Assembly (NCBI RefSeq): GCF_042453785.1
Contig: NC_091670.1
Coordinates: forward strand, 39,071,501-39,135,500
Length of the DNA stretch: 64,000 nt
Origin: Malus domestica
Lineage: Eukaryota; Streptophyta; Magnoliopsida; Rosales; Rosaceae
Direction: 5' to 3'
Of the stretch, positions 46,173-59,239 are shown piece after piece (within the stretch, counting starts at the first letter, position 1; every line of letters starts with the position of its first letter). The notes under the pieces are model-generated. The model ran no database searches and was not told where the DNA came from. It saw only the letters and a program-made list of their open reading frames with translations. The position numbers and the translations under genes are program-made.

Positions 46173-49133
46173 TTACTGGGGATTTGGAGGTCGGCTGTTG
46201 GCGGCCGAAACTCGGGATCCCCATTCCAGCAGCTCTTTGCTAGTGTCATCCTTGTGCACAAACACTTCAATAAAGCATAGACTATCCTTGTGCACCCCTG
46301 TTGCCTTCGCAATTGCTTCTGTTAAATCCTCCTCCGTTCGTACCTGTATCAAAGCAAGAATAATCATCGTCCCCTGCATCAGATTAGCTATAGCGATTAG
46401 GAAAGTTGTTTCTTTTATGCTAACCTTGGTGGTCCAGCATTTGCCTTCGCCATTGTGGATGGCATCGACAAGGCCGGTGTAATCCCAGTTCTTAATCACA
46501 TTGTATGGACCATCGTGAATCTCTACTTCAATTGTGTAGCCTCCGTTGTTGATAAGAAATATAATGGTGTTTTGTCCACATCGGATCATTGTCGAAATGT
46601 CCTGTGCAGTTACCTGAAAGGAGACACTATTTACCAACCAAGCGCCATATATATCTCTCTAAAACATGAACTTTTCCGATCGGAATAATTACAAGGCAAT
46701 GGTAATTTCTTTATCTTTTACCGTTTTAAATGATTAAAACAAAAGAAGAAATTGTTTTGCAGAAAAATTATTTTACAGTCAGTCGCATTCCAGCTCGATG
46801 GTACTCTTGAACCTGATATAACTAACCTGGAAACTCCCATCACCAATGCAAGCGATCACCCGTTTATCTTTGGCACCCTGAGCATAGCCAAGAGTGGCGC
46901 CCACCGACCATCCAATTGATCCATACTGCATCTGAAATTCATACCTGAATAAAAATGATACAACTGGTTGGTAGTCCGTTGCGTAACACGCAAAGTTAAT
47001 CATATTCGAGAACCACATAAATGAGTTGTCTAAAGGAAACCGCATCATACCCGCAATTCTCAGGCAGTCGGAGCTTCTGACAATTGAACCATGAGTCTCC
47101 AGTTTCGGCAATTATCGCAGAGTCTCCACTGATAATCTCCTGTAAAAAGTTCAATAAATAAATTAACAATTAGAAATCTCAATATGAGAAGCACGAACAG
47201 AACATAGACAGCTCAAGTATACAAAACAGAACACTCTGCTCCTACCTGAATGTGCTTGAAAAGAATATTGACCCTCAGAGGCTCATCCTTCTCACTCTTC
47301 AGAGGGATGCCATGGGGAACAAAGATACGGTGGTAATTCTCAACAGCAGTACTGTTTTTCTTTAGCTTCTTGGCCAATGCACTCAAGAAGTCCGCCATGA
47401 AAACCCAGCCAAAGGACGGACCATCCCCAATTGTCACACGATTTGGCTGCACGACAATCGCTTTCTCCTTCTTGATCAACAAGGAATACCCCACAGAGCT
47501 ATAATCATTGAAAATGGGTCCAACAAAAACATAAGCATCAGCAGACTCCACAATCTCACCGCAGAAGGTGGTGCTCACAGCACCCCAATAAGTCCCAATG
47601 AAATGCGGGTGGTGCTCGGGCACCAAACCCTTAGCAGAGGGCATAACAGTGATCGGGTACCCGCTAGCATCTGCAAACTCCATAAAGGCCTGCTGTGCCT
47701 TGGCTACTCTCAACTTGGGCCCTCCGACAATCACGGGTTTCACAGCCTTGTTGAGAAAAGCAGCGGTGGCTTCAACTGCTGCCTCCAAACCACATTGGTT
47801 GCTTACTTTCGGAGCAAGGAAGAAGGGGACCGGGTCTCTGGCAAATGTGGGATGAGGAATTGCAGGCAGGTTGCAGCCTATGCTGATGTATACAGGCTTG
47901 CTTTCTTTCAATGCTGTTGAGATTGCTGTGTCTATCTGCTCATGTGCATCTCCCAAATTGTTCACCACTGCCTGTCACAACAATTTGCACCAAATTCAAT
48001 ATATTTGGAAACACAAAGGGCATATTTATAACTAGGGAAACTTTTAACACTGCCCCCTGAACTTAGGATCTGATTCTGATATGCCCTAATCTTTCAAAAC
48101 GTATCGATTTACCCCTACAATCAATCAAACTTTCTGTCAAAAGGAAATAGTAGAGGCTCGTTTGGGATATGTTTTTTTCAAGACTCAAAACTTTTTAAAG
48201 AAAATATTTTTGGGTTCCGCCTTTCACTTCAAATACTTTTTTAAAATTAATTTGTATTTTTACTAAAAATTGGTTGTAAAAACATTTTAATTAAAAAAAT
48301 GCTTTCACAATTATACAAAAGCACTTTCTGAACCAGCCCTAGTTTTGTCCATTTAAGTTTAGGTTCGGTGTTCAAAACAAAACTAAAAGCAGAAGAGGCA
48401 AATCGGAAAGAAAGCATAAGTTCAAGGGCATTGGTAAATTTTTTTTCATTTTTTCTAAAACGAGACTATATTTTTAGAAACATTAACGAAAAGGGATTGA
48501 AATATTTAAGTTTTAATGATAAAGATAAAATAAATAAGAAAATAAATAGTATCAGATCTGAGTACCTAAAAAATATGGGGTTGTTCATTAAAATAAACAT
48601 TACGGGAGTTATTTTTTATTTTTATTTTTTCTAGTAAGACTGAAGACATGAAAGAGCTTTACCTGATGACAGGTGACGGTTTGGAAGCACCGAAGCTCCT
48701 GAGTGAAATCGGGCAACCCGATCGTGTGGTGGAGGATCCGGTTCGTGCCGTAATCGTTGGAGTTCGGCCCACCTACTATGCAGATGACCGGCAAGTTCTC
48801 GCTGCACGCACCGGCGATCGCGTTCAGCACACTGAGCCCGCCGACGGTGAACGTAACGACGCACGCTCCAACCCCCCTGGCGCGCGCGTAGCCGTCGGCA
48901 GCATAACCGGCGTTGAGCTCGTTGCAGCAGCCGATGAGGTTGAGGCCGGGCTCGGCGATCAGGTGGTCGAGAAGCGTTAAGTTGAAGTCGCCGGGAACGG
49001 AAAAGACATCATGGGCTCCGATTTCGACGAGTCGCCGAGCCAGGTGGCGGCCCAGCGTTCCGCTGGAGGCGGCGGGTAGGACCGGCAGCGGAGCCCCGCC
49101 TTTTGTAGAGCCGATATGAGTAGAAGCTTTCAT
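46173..49133 (-). CDS. PDC: Pyruvate decarboxylase
   Basis: Six exons: 49133-48663, 47971-47246, 47139-47051, 46944-46827, 46613-46425 and 46343-46173, with all phases agreeing, give 587 residues. It converts pyruvate to acetaldehyde and CO2, the first step of ethanol fermentation in the cytosol, with thiamine diphosphate and Mg2+. Seen: [14 protein letters not shown], catalytic Glu72 in [16 protein letters not shown], the HH pair at 135-136 (ILHHTIG), and the ThDP motif GDGS (463-466) to INN (489-491). The C-terminus [22 protein letters not shown] is the conserved plant PDC end. Exon 1 is GC-rich, unlike the rest. PDC1/PDC2 type cannot be told. Such genes are usually induced by low oxygen and in ripening fruit, but no element was verified here. 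Confidence 0.97.
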
Positions 49134-49213
49134 GGATAGGTGTAAAATGATGGTTTAGAGTTTGATTAGATGGATGATTATTACTGGTTAGGGAGGTTTT
49201 GGTTGTGTTTCTG

Positions 49214-49221
49214 TATATATA
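49214..49221 (-). promoter_or_regulatory. TATA box of PDC
   Basis: TATATATA 81 bases before the ATG, giving a leader of about 50 bases. Confidence 0.55.
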
Positions 49222-49371
49222 CACGGTGGAGTGGAATTTTAGTGGTGGTTTTGGAACCTGTGGGTGACTTTGTAATATGATTAGGTATTAAAATATATAA
49301 AAGTTTTTTTTTTTTAACTTAAAAAACATCTAGAAGTTTTTTATTTTTTATGTAATGATATATTAATTATT

Positions 49372-49824
49372 AAGAGCATCCTCAATAAAAAAAAATACAA
49401 ATTCGAGATGTAAAAATTATATTTCATGTCATTCGTAAATGGGAGTTTTACTTTGAGAAGAGATGTAAATTGGAGGTTTTATTTTGAGAACTTTAACGAA
49501 AAACTTCTGATATTGTTCATTTTAATGAAAAATCATATTTTTACATTAAAAAGTCAATCATGGTACTATTCACTTTACCCTTTATTTTGTTTTTATCGTT
49601 AAAACTTAAAGTTTTCAAATCATTTTAATTAATTTTCCTTTTTATTTTCTGTCTTTGTGGGCAGGATTCACCAACAAAAGATGTAAAAAATATATATATT
49701 TATATTTTTCGGTTAAGATGTGTATTTTATATCTCATCATTAGAGAGTTTCTCAACTAGCTAAAAATGTAAAGTACACATTTCAATGTATATAGCATTTT
49801 TATTAGAAATGTTCTTATATACTT
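49372..49824. mobile_element. MITE upstream of PDC
   Basis: Left end AAGAGCATCCTCAATAAAAA; right end, on the other strand, AAGAACATTTCTAATAAAAA. Repeats of the GATGTAAA.T type occur inside. It encloses a second repeat (49488-49650). Confidence 0.55.
49488..49650. mobile_element. Nested repeat, TTTAACGAAAAAC type
   Basis: AACTTTAACGAAAAACTTCT ... GTTTTTATCGTTAAAACTTA forms inverted ends around a core with TCAATCATGGTACTATTCACTTTACCC split over several blocks. I know near-identical repeats as common in apple-family DNA, which is part of the case for Rosaceae; that link is from memory. Confidence 0.6.
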
Positions 49825-50665
49825 AAATTAAAAGGTGGAAATAAATTGGTATCGCGTGATTATTTACAAAAATTTTAAATTTTAGACGTCTGAATTATAA
49901 ATGAACATTTATACCGCTAGACCTTAATATTATGTTTTAGACACAAAAATGTAAGGTTTTGAATACAATGATTATTGAAAGCTAAACCACTTACCAATGA
50001 GCTGTTTAAAGGTGGAATTTGATTTCCTTTGATTTGGTAATTGGCTGTTTTAGCTTTTGGCTTTGGTGGTGGGTTTTGGGGGGCTGTGGTTTTAGGCAGT
50101 GGGTTTGCTTGTTTTTTAATGTCCTTGATCACTACAAAGTGGGAAAACTTTGGATTCTTGTGGATTGTGATTTGTGACCACCGTTTGAAAAAACCAGGAA
50201 ACCGGAAGCTGCTAATTGCTGGTTTTCAATTTCAAATCCGACGTTTTGTTTCAAATGTCTACGTGAGCACGGAGAAAAGTTGCTGTCTGGTTATTTATGG
50301 AGAAATTTTCAGTATGTTAAGAACACGACTCAATATATTATTTCATAAACTATGTTATTGTGCGATGAAAAATATCACGAAAATATGTTCTTATAATTTT
50401 ACTTGTAAAACTCTACAAAAGCCAAAAGTTTAGAATCAAAGTTGCAAACCAAATATGTGGTTTTAGATGATTAAATTATTAATTAAATATCGATTAACGT
50501 ATTTGATCTCCCTAACATTATTCTTATAAAAAATGCAAATGCAATCGTGAGTTTTCAAAATGTGCGTGATAAGAAAAATGTTACAAATTATTTAAAGACA
50601 GTTTTACCACTTATTCAATCACATTTTTCAATTAAATTTTGCCTTGAATATTTAAGATATGATAT
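49825..50665. other. Spacer before the Tat element
   Basis: No gene supported. The last five bases before the LTR (GATAT, 50661-50665) should be its target duplication, but the other side lies outside the window. Confidence 0.4.
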
Positions 50666-51603
50666 TGTTTGGGCCCAAAATATTAGTTTGGGCCGAGTAT
50701 AGAATCATTCTCGGCCCAGGAGGCCTTACAACAGGGATATCATGGATCGTGGGCCTCCAAACCTAGGACGGCTAGGTCATAACGCAGGACAAGTCGAGTC
50801 CTGGTGCAATAAGGAGTCTTGGCAGGATTAATAACCCGAAAGCGAATTCGGCTCGATTAAGAACTAGGTTCACAATCATAGAGAAAATAGGACTGGTCGA
50901 GTTGGCATTTGATCAAGAGAAGAAGACCTACTCCGAGTAGGGTTTTGACTCGACTTTGAAGGTGTCCAGTGCTATAAATAGAGGAGGCTGTGCAACAAAT
51001 GAGGTCTCCAATTCAACACATAAAACTGCCCTGCGCAAACCCTCTCAACAACTTTGAGATTTTTATTTTCTCTTTTCGCTGACACATTTTCCGTTGGCAT
51101 CAACAGCACTGTGAAAGCAACCGGTGATATCTTAAGTCGGCATAGATATCTCTGTTACCATAGAATCAGCCGGTCTCGCAGCATCTTCCGTTGGTACCAA
51201 CAGCACTACGGTGAGGACAGTTGATTACCTATCCAAGTCTCGGTTAAGAAAGATTTCTGAATCCTTGTTAGTCGAGGTCATCTCATCAGCCTTTTCGGCG
51301 AAGTGAGGTGTTACGAGTTACTACATTCGGCACATTGGAAGTTGAATTGGATATTGAACTTCGTAAGAATAGTAGCCTTGTCTTCAGGTTCGAGAACCCA
51401 AGAGGCCGAGACGTGTTCCTTCCTCGGTCACAATCGCAAGACGCAGAAGTCAGCCGCGCACCCAACTCAACATCAATAAATTTTACTCCTCGGCCGAGCT
51501 CGGCCGACGAGTTGGCACGCCCCGCATTCACCGAAGGACGTAGTTAGTTTTTAAATTACTCGGCCTGCGCGCCACGTAGGCTTGGTAGTTTTTAGGGTCA
51601 ACA
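50666..51603 (+). repeat. 5' LTR of the Tat element
   Basis: 938 bp, TGTTTGGGCC ... GGTCAACA. TATA box TATAAATA at 50973-50980. Matches 63249-64000 over all of the shared length. Confidence 0.92.
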
Positions 51604-51625
51604 TTTTGGCACGCCCAGTGGGACC
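51604..51625 (+). other. Primer-binding site zone of the Tat element
   Basis: TTTTGGCACGCCCAGTGGGA directly follows the LTR. The position fits a primer-binding site; I could not assign the tRNA. Confidence 0.5.
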
Positions 51626-51639
51626 CAGTGCTAAACTAC

Positions 51640-54130
51640 GAAGTTTATGCCAATTGAAACACGATCGGTAAAAAAGAAAACAGCTATGGGAAAATCAACA
51701 GCCAATTTACCAACTCAGAACATAGGACACAGTTTGCCACAGGCGCAGAATCCCATCAGCGCCGTAACACTTGAGTCCACGAGCGCAACTCGCCGAGAAA
51801 GGGAAGTTAATCTCGACGGTCAGTTTCGCAGCTTCGAAATCTTCGACAAGAACACCTGCGTCCTCAATGAATGGATAATAGAGGATTATGACGAAGATGG
51901 TGGCGAATGATCTGATCCACCAACAAGGTCGTTTCTTCGAAAACGGCTTGACGAGCAATCTCGGACGGTTGAACAGACGTTTAGTCGAGGAATCGATAAA
52001 CTTCATGACGTGATACGCAATACCAGTGAGGCACAAACCAGATTACTTGAAATACTGGTTAGTAAGGTCATCGATGGTAGAACTTTCGATCTTGCCCAAC
52101 ATTTGCCACCGAGGAATAATCTATTACCAAGTGCACCGACCGAGCCAATCCCTGCTCGGCTCAAACCAATTAACTTGGAGAGAGGATGAGGATCGAATAG
52201 TAGGTCAGACGGATCCGACCAGAGAGTAGAAGCAACACCCGTCGATATGACCGAGGTCCAACAGATGATCGATTCGGCCATGAAGAAAGGGCCGAAGTTC
52301 CCTACGTTTATACACCCGTATCCAGCTTATGTGGAACAGTTCGAATACCCTAAAGGTTTCAAAATCCCAGATTTTAGCCTTTTTACCGGAGAATCATCCT
52401 TATCCTCGTTAGAACATGTAGCTCGTTTCACCGCGCAATGTGGAGACGTCAATAGTGACTTTCACAAGCTGCGACTTTTCAATTTCTCGCTGATCGGTTC
52501 AGCGTTCGCTTGGTATATCAACCTCCCACCGAATTCCGTCCAGAGCTGGGAGGAGTTGGTCGAGAAATTTCATGAGTAGTTTTATCGGTCGGGGATAGAA
52601 ATGTCAGTATCCTCGCTAGCAAGGATGGCTCAAGCATCCGACGAGTCACCAATGGATTATCTTACCAGATTTAAATCAGCCAGGAATTGGTGCCGAGTAC
52701 CTCTCCCGAAGTCGAATTCGTCAGACTTGCTCTGAACGGTCTTGACGTCGAATACAAAAAGAAATTCTTGGGGGCAAACTTTCGGGATATGTATGAATTA
52801 GCCTAACATGTCGAGCAGTATGATTATTTGCTCCGCGAGGAAAAGATTTCGAAAGCTCCATCTCGATGGACGATTTACAAGAATCCTACTATCAATTATG
52901 CATCGACCGAGGATGAATGCGTTAGCGTGGATGCAGCTGAGATAGTGATAGATAAGCCATACGTTTGCAAGGCACTGACTCAAGTTGACTCTAAGGAAGT
53001 CAAAACCCGCTCGGCCACTGAAGGAACACTGAAACCGTCAAAAGTTTATACTTTTGATATTACAAAAGCCGATGCAATTTTTTATCAACTGTTATCAGCG
53101 AGGATCATCAAACTTCAGCCTGGGCACAACATTCCCAAGGCCGAAGAGCTTAAAGGAAAGATATATTGCAAATACCATAACTCAAGCAAACATACGACAA
53201 ACAATTGCGTCGTGTTTCGAGACAACGTCCAAAGCTGGATTGATAATGGCAAACTGAGATTTCCAGAGAAGAAGATGAGCGTTGATACTGACCTGTTCCC
53301 CACGGCAACAGTAAATATGGTCGATGCGTGCCTACCTAAGGACAAAGGGAAAGGGAAGGCCGAAGCTGTTGCGACGCAACGCTTTCATAATCAGAACTCT
53401 CGGCCACGTTTCATGGTCGATTTTCGTTCAAACGAACCACCTACAACTTTAACGGGACCCGCTATTGTCAAGCCTATGATGGATTACAGCACTGATGAAG
53501 ACAGTGAGACGGCGGTTTTATGCAGTAAATGTAGAGCAAAGGTCAACATTGAGCCAGAGGGAAAGTCCTCTCCGCTTATAATGGAACAACCTACAGCCGC
53601 AACCCAGCAAAAGGTGACCAACGTGGGCCAACATCAAGGGGTTTTTGATAGGCTCAGTCCTAAAGTGAGGATGGAAGAGACACCTTCAGTCAGACGGCGC
53701 CTTGATTTTGATGCTTCATTTTATGACGAGGACTACTATATATGTAACTCTAGCAGCTCGGAATCATCGCGGAGCCAAAAAACTTTCAAACCTCCCGAAC
53801 CTAGATACCAACGTTGGTATACATATCACTCTTTGAAAGGCGTCTACACCGCACTATCTAAATCCCAGAAATGCCAGCACCAAAGAATAGATTGCATGGC
53901 CCGCCGACGGGCAGCCCAAGAAACTTCGGTCCCTAAATGGCGGCCGAAAGACACAAATACCACCGACGATGAACGACCACCTCCAACGATTATGACGGAG
54001 TTGGTTCAAGGGAAACGGCTGGTCAATCAAGATATCGAAACCACGTTCGAAGAGGCTGATAAACGAATCAAACTTCTTCTTCGGCCTAGGGAGATGAAGG
54101 CACGTCTCGAGCATTTCAGGTAAGAAGCTG
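51640..54130 (+). mobile_element. gag region of the Tat element
   Basis: Fossil gag: a capsid-type stretch around 52240-52700 (FKIPDFSLFTG ... WEELVEKF, the retrotrans-gag pattern) and a Cys/His-containing segment near 53160-53260 (YCKYHNSSKHTTNNC). Long acidic and Ser-rich tail. Limits approximate; broken. Confidence 0.8.
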
Positions 54131-54989
54131 AAAGCAAATTGACCCCGCCAGCCACACAAAAGCCTTTGATCAAAATTCGATGGAATTTACATCCACCATT
54201 CCTCGGGGAGGCCTTAGAATATATGCGAGAGTTTCATAAGAAACATTCGGCCAACGATTTGTATGGTTTGCCGAAAGCATGTCAAAACACAATAGATTTT
54301 GTCCTAACTTACCCAGATGCCGAGCGAATCATTCAGAGGACTTCAGACCCAGGATTGAAAGCTCGGTTCCAGCACATACGGGAAGCTCATGTCCTTGGTT
54401 TTGAAGTCGACCCATATACTGACATCGATGCAGCCGACCTTCATTTCTCCATGGAGGACCTTCAATATTTACGATATCACTTCGAAGTTTTTTCAGCCGT
54501 TTCTCTCTTCGGCCTCATGGCCAATGAAATAACACGAGTTGCACAGTTGGATGCCTATCTCGACACCAGGGATGCCCGTATAATGTACCAAGAGCAAGCT
54601 CGTATCCTGGCATCAATCCTAGACGTAATTCTGATTTCAGACGCACCGGAGGTATCTGCACAGAACAAACAGGCTTCCGAATAGACATTGCGAGAACAAA
54701 CCATTGAAGAAGGCGCAGAAGAATCTCTTAGTACTACTCCACCGCAAGTAGATGCGGCAGTCGGTGACCAGGAACGAGAAGAGGCGGAAGAGGATGATGG
54801 TAACCCGATGGGCCCGTCGGTCCTGGATAACATGGAAATCAGTATGATCCATATTTTGCCCGCTGATTTTCAGTCGAGCACATCCCAACCAAGTTTCCTT
54901 GATGGTGACGTAATTGCCGAGGAAGCCGGTCACATTGATTTTGTAACTGTTGCTAATGATGACTCGACAACAAAAGATGACAACATCAA

Positions 54990-55620
54990 AGCAGCTTTGG
55001 CCGAATTGTTTCCTCACTTATCATCGGCCAAACTTCATCATTTAAAGCCATTGTATGTCACGGCCCATATCGAAGGGTATCCAGTCTCCAAATTTTTTGT
55101 CTACTGCGGAGCCACGGTCAATATCATACCTGTAAACATCATGAAGGCGTTACGTCGCTCCAATGACGAACTCATTCCCTCCGGGATCACAATGAGCAGT
55201 TTCATCGGCGATAAATCCCAAACCAAAGGGGTGCTTCCTTTAGCGGTAAATATTGCCGGCCGTAATCACATGACCGCCTTTTTTTATCGTCGATTCCAAG
55301 ACCGAGTATAATGCACTGCTCGGTCGAGACTGGATTCATCAAACCAGCTGTATTCCTTCATCATTATATCAAGTGCTAGTTTTCTGGGACGGTAAATCGG
55401 TCATCGTTCACCCGGCCGATAGTCAGCCCTTCGAAACTAACATGATCCAAGCACGGTATTATGATGACCACGTCGGCTATATCATCCTACAGGGTTTTAA
55501 TGACGAAGGACGGCCGACTCGGATTTCTGTTCAAAAAGGTATTGAGGTTGGCGCTGAAACTGTCCATCAGGATTCGGCGAGACTCGGTTTAGCTAATTTC
55601 ATCCCCGACCCTGATGTTTG
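54990..55620 (+). mobile_element. Protease region of the Tat element
   Basis: Aspartic-protease-like stretch with hydrophobic strands around the VNIIPVNIMK block and the later GRDWIH-type block. Weakly conserved; position between gag and RT supports it. Limits approximate. Confidence 0.6.
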
Positions 55621-55899
55621 ACACCGATCAGGAAAAACGTAGAGCCACTGTTTCATCTACTATGGAACGACTGCTGGCTCATTGGTATACTATATCTAAA
55701 CAACCAAATTCGGGCGTTAACCTCGTCGAGTTCCTCACCGAAGGAGATAATGATCCTGTCTTATCTCTTGACAAAATTCAAGCCGCCCCGGCCGAGCTCG
55801 AAGATAATCGGCCCCAAGTCAAAGATCCCTTGGAGGAAATTAATGTTGGGACGGCCGATGACCCACGGCCTTTATTTGTTAGTGTTTGACTTCCCCAAC

Positions 55900-57140
55900 C
55901 TATGAAGGCCGAACTTCGTGCCCTACTGGAGGAATTTAAAGATTGTTTTGCTTGGAGCTATCATGAAATGCCTGGCTTAGATCGTACTTTCGTCGAACAT
56001 GAGTTACGTATTAAGCCTGGATGTAAACCTTTCCGTCAACCACCTCGCCGATTCTCGACCGAAGTACAACTCGGTATCAAGGACGAACTGGTTCGGCTCT
56101 TAAACGCCGGGTTCATTCGGACAGCTCGGTACGTTGAATGGTTGGCCAATATCGTTCCTGTTTTAAAGAAAAATGGTGCACTGCGTATTTGCATTGACTT
56201 TAGAAATCTGAATCTGGCAACTCCCAAAGATGAGTATACCATGCCGATTTCAGATTTGTTAATAGATGTTGCGGCAAATCATGCCATCTTATCTTTTATG
56301 CATGGCCATGCCGGGTACAACCAAATTTTCATTGCCGAAGCTGATATGCACAAAACTGCTTTTCGCTGCTTGGGGACACTCGGCACTTACGAATGGATTG
56401 TTATGCCATTCGGCCTCAAAAATGCCGGCGCCACATACCAACGGGCAATGAACACCATATTTCATGATTTAATGGGAACCATCGTCGAAGTCTATATCGA
56501 CGATGTTGTAATTAAATCCAAACAACGGCGGACTCATCTGGATGATTTCCGACAGGCTTTCCTCCGTATGCGTCAACACAATCTCAAAATGAATCCTACC
56601 AAATGTACGTTCGGTGTGTCGGCCGGTAATTTTCTCGGTTTCCTAGTGCATCACCGTGGGATTGAAGTGGATGAAAATAAAGCACGTGCAATCGTCAGTG
56701 CTCCACCCCCGACGATGAAGAAACAACTGCAGTCCTTACTCGATAAGATAAATTTTCTCCGCCGATTTATAGCTAACTCGGCAGGTAAAATGAAAGCGTT
56801 TTCGACGCTTTTGAAACTTAAGGACTCAGATAAATTTGAGTGGACCGATGAGCATCAGGCAGCATTTACACAAATCAAAGTCTCCCTCACGACATCACCT
56901 GTCCTTGTTCCACCCCGACGCGGTAAACCTCTCAAACTATATATCTCGACGGCTGAAGAGTCCATCGGCTGCCTTCTCACCCAGGATAACGATGCCGGGC
57001 GGGAGCACGCTATTTTTTACCTCAGTAAAAATCTTAATAAACCAGAAATCAATTATTCCACCGTTGAGAAGCTCTGTCTCGCCGTGTTTTTCGCCGCCTC
57101 TAAACTTCGGCATTACATGCTCCCATCGGTCACATAAGTC
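55900..57140 (+). mobile_element. Reverse transcriptase and RNase H of the Tat element
   Basis: RT blocks ICIDFRNLNLATPKDEY, MPFGLKNAGATYQRAM, the catalytic YIDDVVIKSK and NFLGFLVHHRGIEV are all readable. RNase H follows (YISTAEESIGCLL, REHAIFYLSKNL, NYSTVEKLCLAVFFA). Typical Ty3/Gypsy order. Confidence 0.92.
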
Positions 57141-57329
57141 ATTGCCCAGACTGACATCATCCGCTACATGCTCACTCGAACCCATCGTAAAAGGTCGAAT
57201 TGGGAAGTGGACAATGGCGTTGTCTGAAGTTTGCTTGCAATACGTGCCGCAGAAAGCTGTCAAAGGCCAGACACTAGCTGATTTCCTTGCTCACCACCCT
57301 TCCCCTTATGGTTTTGGGGGGACTGACGT

Positions 57330-57740
57330 CGAAATCGGCATGGTTGACAAGCGCGATAACTATTGGACGATGTACTTTGACGGCTTAAGTACTTCATCAT
57401 CGGCTGGCGTCGAAATTGTCATTCAATCCCCAAACCATGATCGCTGGTATTTTTCACTCAAGCTGGATTTTGAATGCACAAACAATCAGGCCGAATACGA
57501 AGCCCTTGTTATCGGCCTTGACATCCTGCATGACTTACGGGCAACCCGTGTCCTCATCCTCGACGACTCCGAACTCGTGATTAACCAACTTAATGGGTCT
57601 TTTCGCTACATGAGTTGCACCCTGGCACCCTACCACATGGTCGCCAGCTATTTGGCCGAATCTTTCGACGGTATTACATTTGAACATATTTCTCGGATCC
57701 ATAATACCGACGTAGACGAGTTGGCTCAAATCACCTCCGG
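57330..57740 (+). mobile_element. Second (archaeal-like) RNase H of the Tat element
   Basis: WTMYFDGLST, NNQAEYEALVIGL, DSELVINQLNG and HISRIHNTDVDELAQ are the blocks of the extra RNase H that Tat-lineage elements carry after the first one. Confidence 0.85.
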
Positions 57741-58139
57741 TGCACAACTCCTGGGGGGTAAGCTAGGCCGAGAAATACCCATGTTACGACAGCTATACCC
57801 GGCCTTAGTTAACCAGCAAGTCCTCCGACGCGACAACGTGATACGCACTAGAGTCATGTCCTTACCTTCGTTGCTAGACCGACAAGACTTTATAGAGGTT
57901 TGTGCCGTCGAGGCAATACCAGATGATTGGAGAAATCCCATTATGCAGTACCTTGACAATCCCAATGGCAAACATAGCCGCAAGACACGAGTCACGCCAC
58001 AAACTATGTCACGTACCAAAACGAGTTATACCGAAAGGGTGAGGATGGTCTATTACTGCTATGCCTCGGCCCCCAGGAGAATGCTCAGGCAATCACGGAA
58101 GTCCATGAAGGGATTTACGGAGCTCATCAGTCCGGATGA

Positions 58140-59185
58140 AAAATGCGGTGGTTGTTACGACGACACGGCTATTTTTGGCCACGAATATTAAATGATTGTA
58201 TCGAGTTCGCACGAGGGTACATACAATGTCAGATTCATGGTCCTATACAGCGGGTCTCGGTCGAATCATTACATTCGGTCACTAAACTATGGCCATTCAG
58301 AGGATGGGCCATGGACGTAATCGGTAAAATTACACCATCTTCCGGGGCTGCCAAACACGCATGGATACTGGTAGCAACCAATTACTTCACTAAGTGGGTT
58401 GAAGCTAAGTCATATGCCGAGCTAACATCTAAAGAAGTTTGTGACTTTGTGGAAGAACACATTGTGACCAGGTTCGGTGTACCAGAAATGATTATAACCG
58501 ATAATGGCATAATCTTTACAGCCGAGAGGTTTAGAGAATATACGGTGAGTTTGAAAATTCGGCTTGAACAATCTACACCGTATTATCCACAAGCAAATGG
58601 GCAGGCCGATGCAAGTAATAAAGTGTTGATCGGCATTCTCGAGAAAATAATAAAGGATAGGGCCGGCATGTGGCATTTAAAGTTGAATGAGGCTTTGTGG
58701 GCATATCGAACATCACCACGATCGGCGACCGGAACAACCTCATATGCATTAACCTACGGACACGATGCAATGTTACCAGTCGAGTTAAGCATAAATTCGA
58801 TGCGGTTAATTGAACAAAGTAGTTTGATCAGCGCCGAATATAATCAGTCCATAAGACAGGAGTTAGAAGATTTAGAAGAAGCGCGATGCCTATAACTTAC
58901 TGGTGGCGCAAAAACGGATTGCCGAGCGCGCCTATAACCAAAAGGTACGACAAAAAACATTTGGCGAAGGAGAATTGGTTTGGCAAACAGTGTTGCCAGT
59001 AGGACTAAAGAACCCTAGGTTTGGCAAATGGTCGCCAAATTGGGAAGGGCCGTACGTTGTACATAAAATATATGGCAAATGGGCATATCATCTTAGAGAC
59101 CGGACCGGTTTCGTTCACAAATTACCAATCAATGGGAAATTTTTAAAGAAATACTATCCGGTCACATGGGAAATGTGGGAATAGA
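58140..59185 (+). mobile_element. Integrase of the Tat element
   Basis: Core blocks WAMDVIGKI, KYFTKWVEAK-like, ITDNG, YYPQANGQ and LWAYRTS are readable. The C-terminal part has NWEGPYVVHKI and KYYPVTWEMWE. No chromodomain is seen, as expected of the Tat lineage. Confidence 0.9.
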
Positions 59186-59239
59186 AAATCAGTTCATTAA
59201 GATCGAAAAGAGCACATACAAATTGAACAAATCGATCAG

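Noticed and set aside
48648-49119. Plus-strand open frames opposite PDC exon 1
   Set aside because: Caused by high GC in the coding strand; no family resemblance.
53854-54159. Minus-strand frames within the gag region
   Set aside because: Shadows of the sense-strand coding fossil; unlike the block at 59240-62615, they show no protein-like order.
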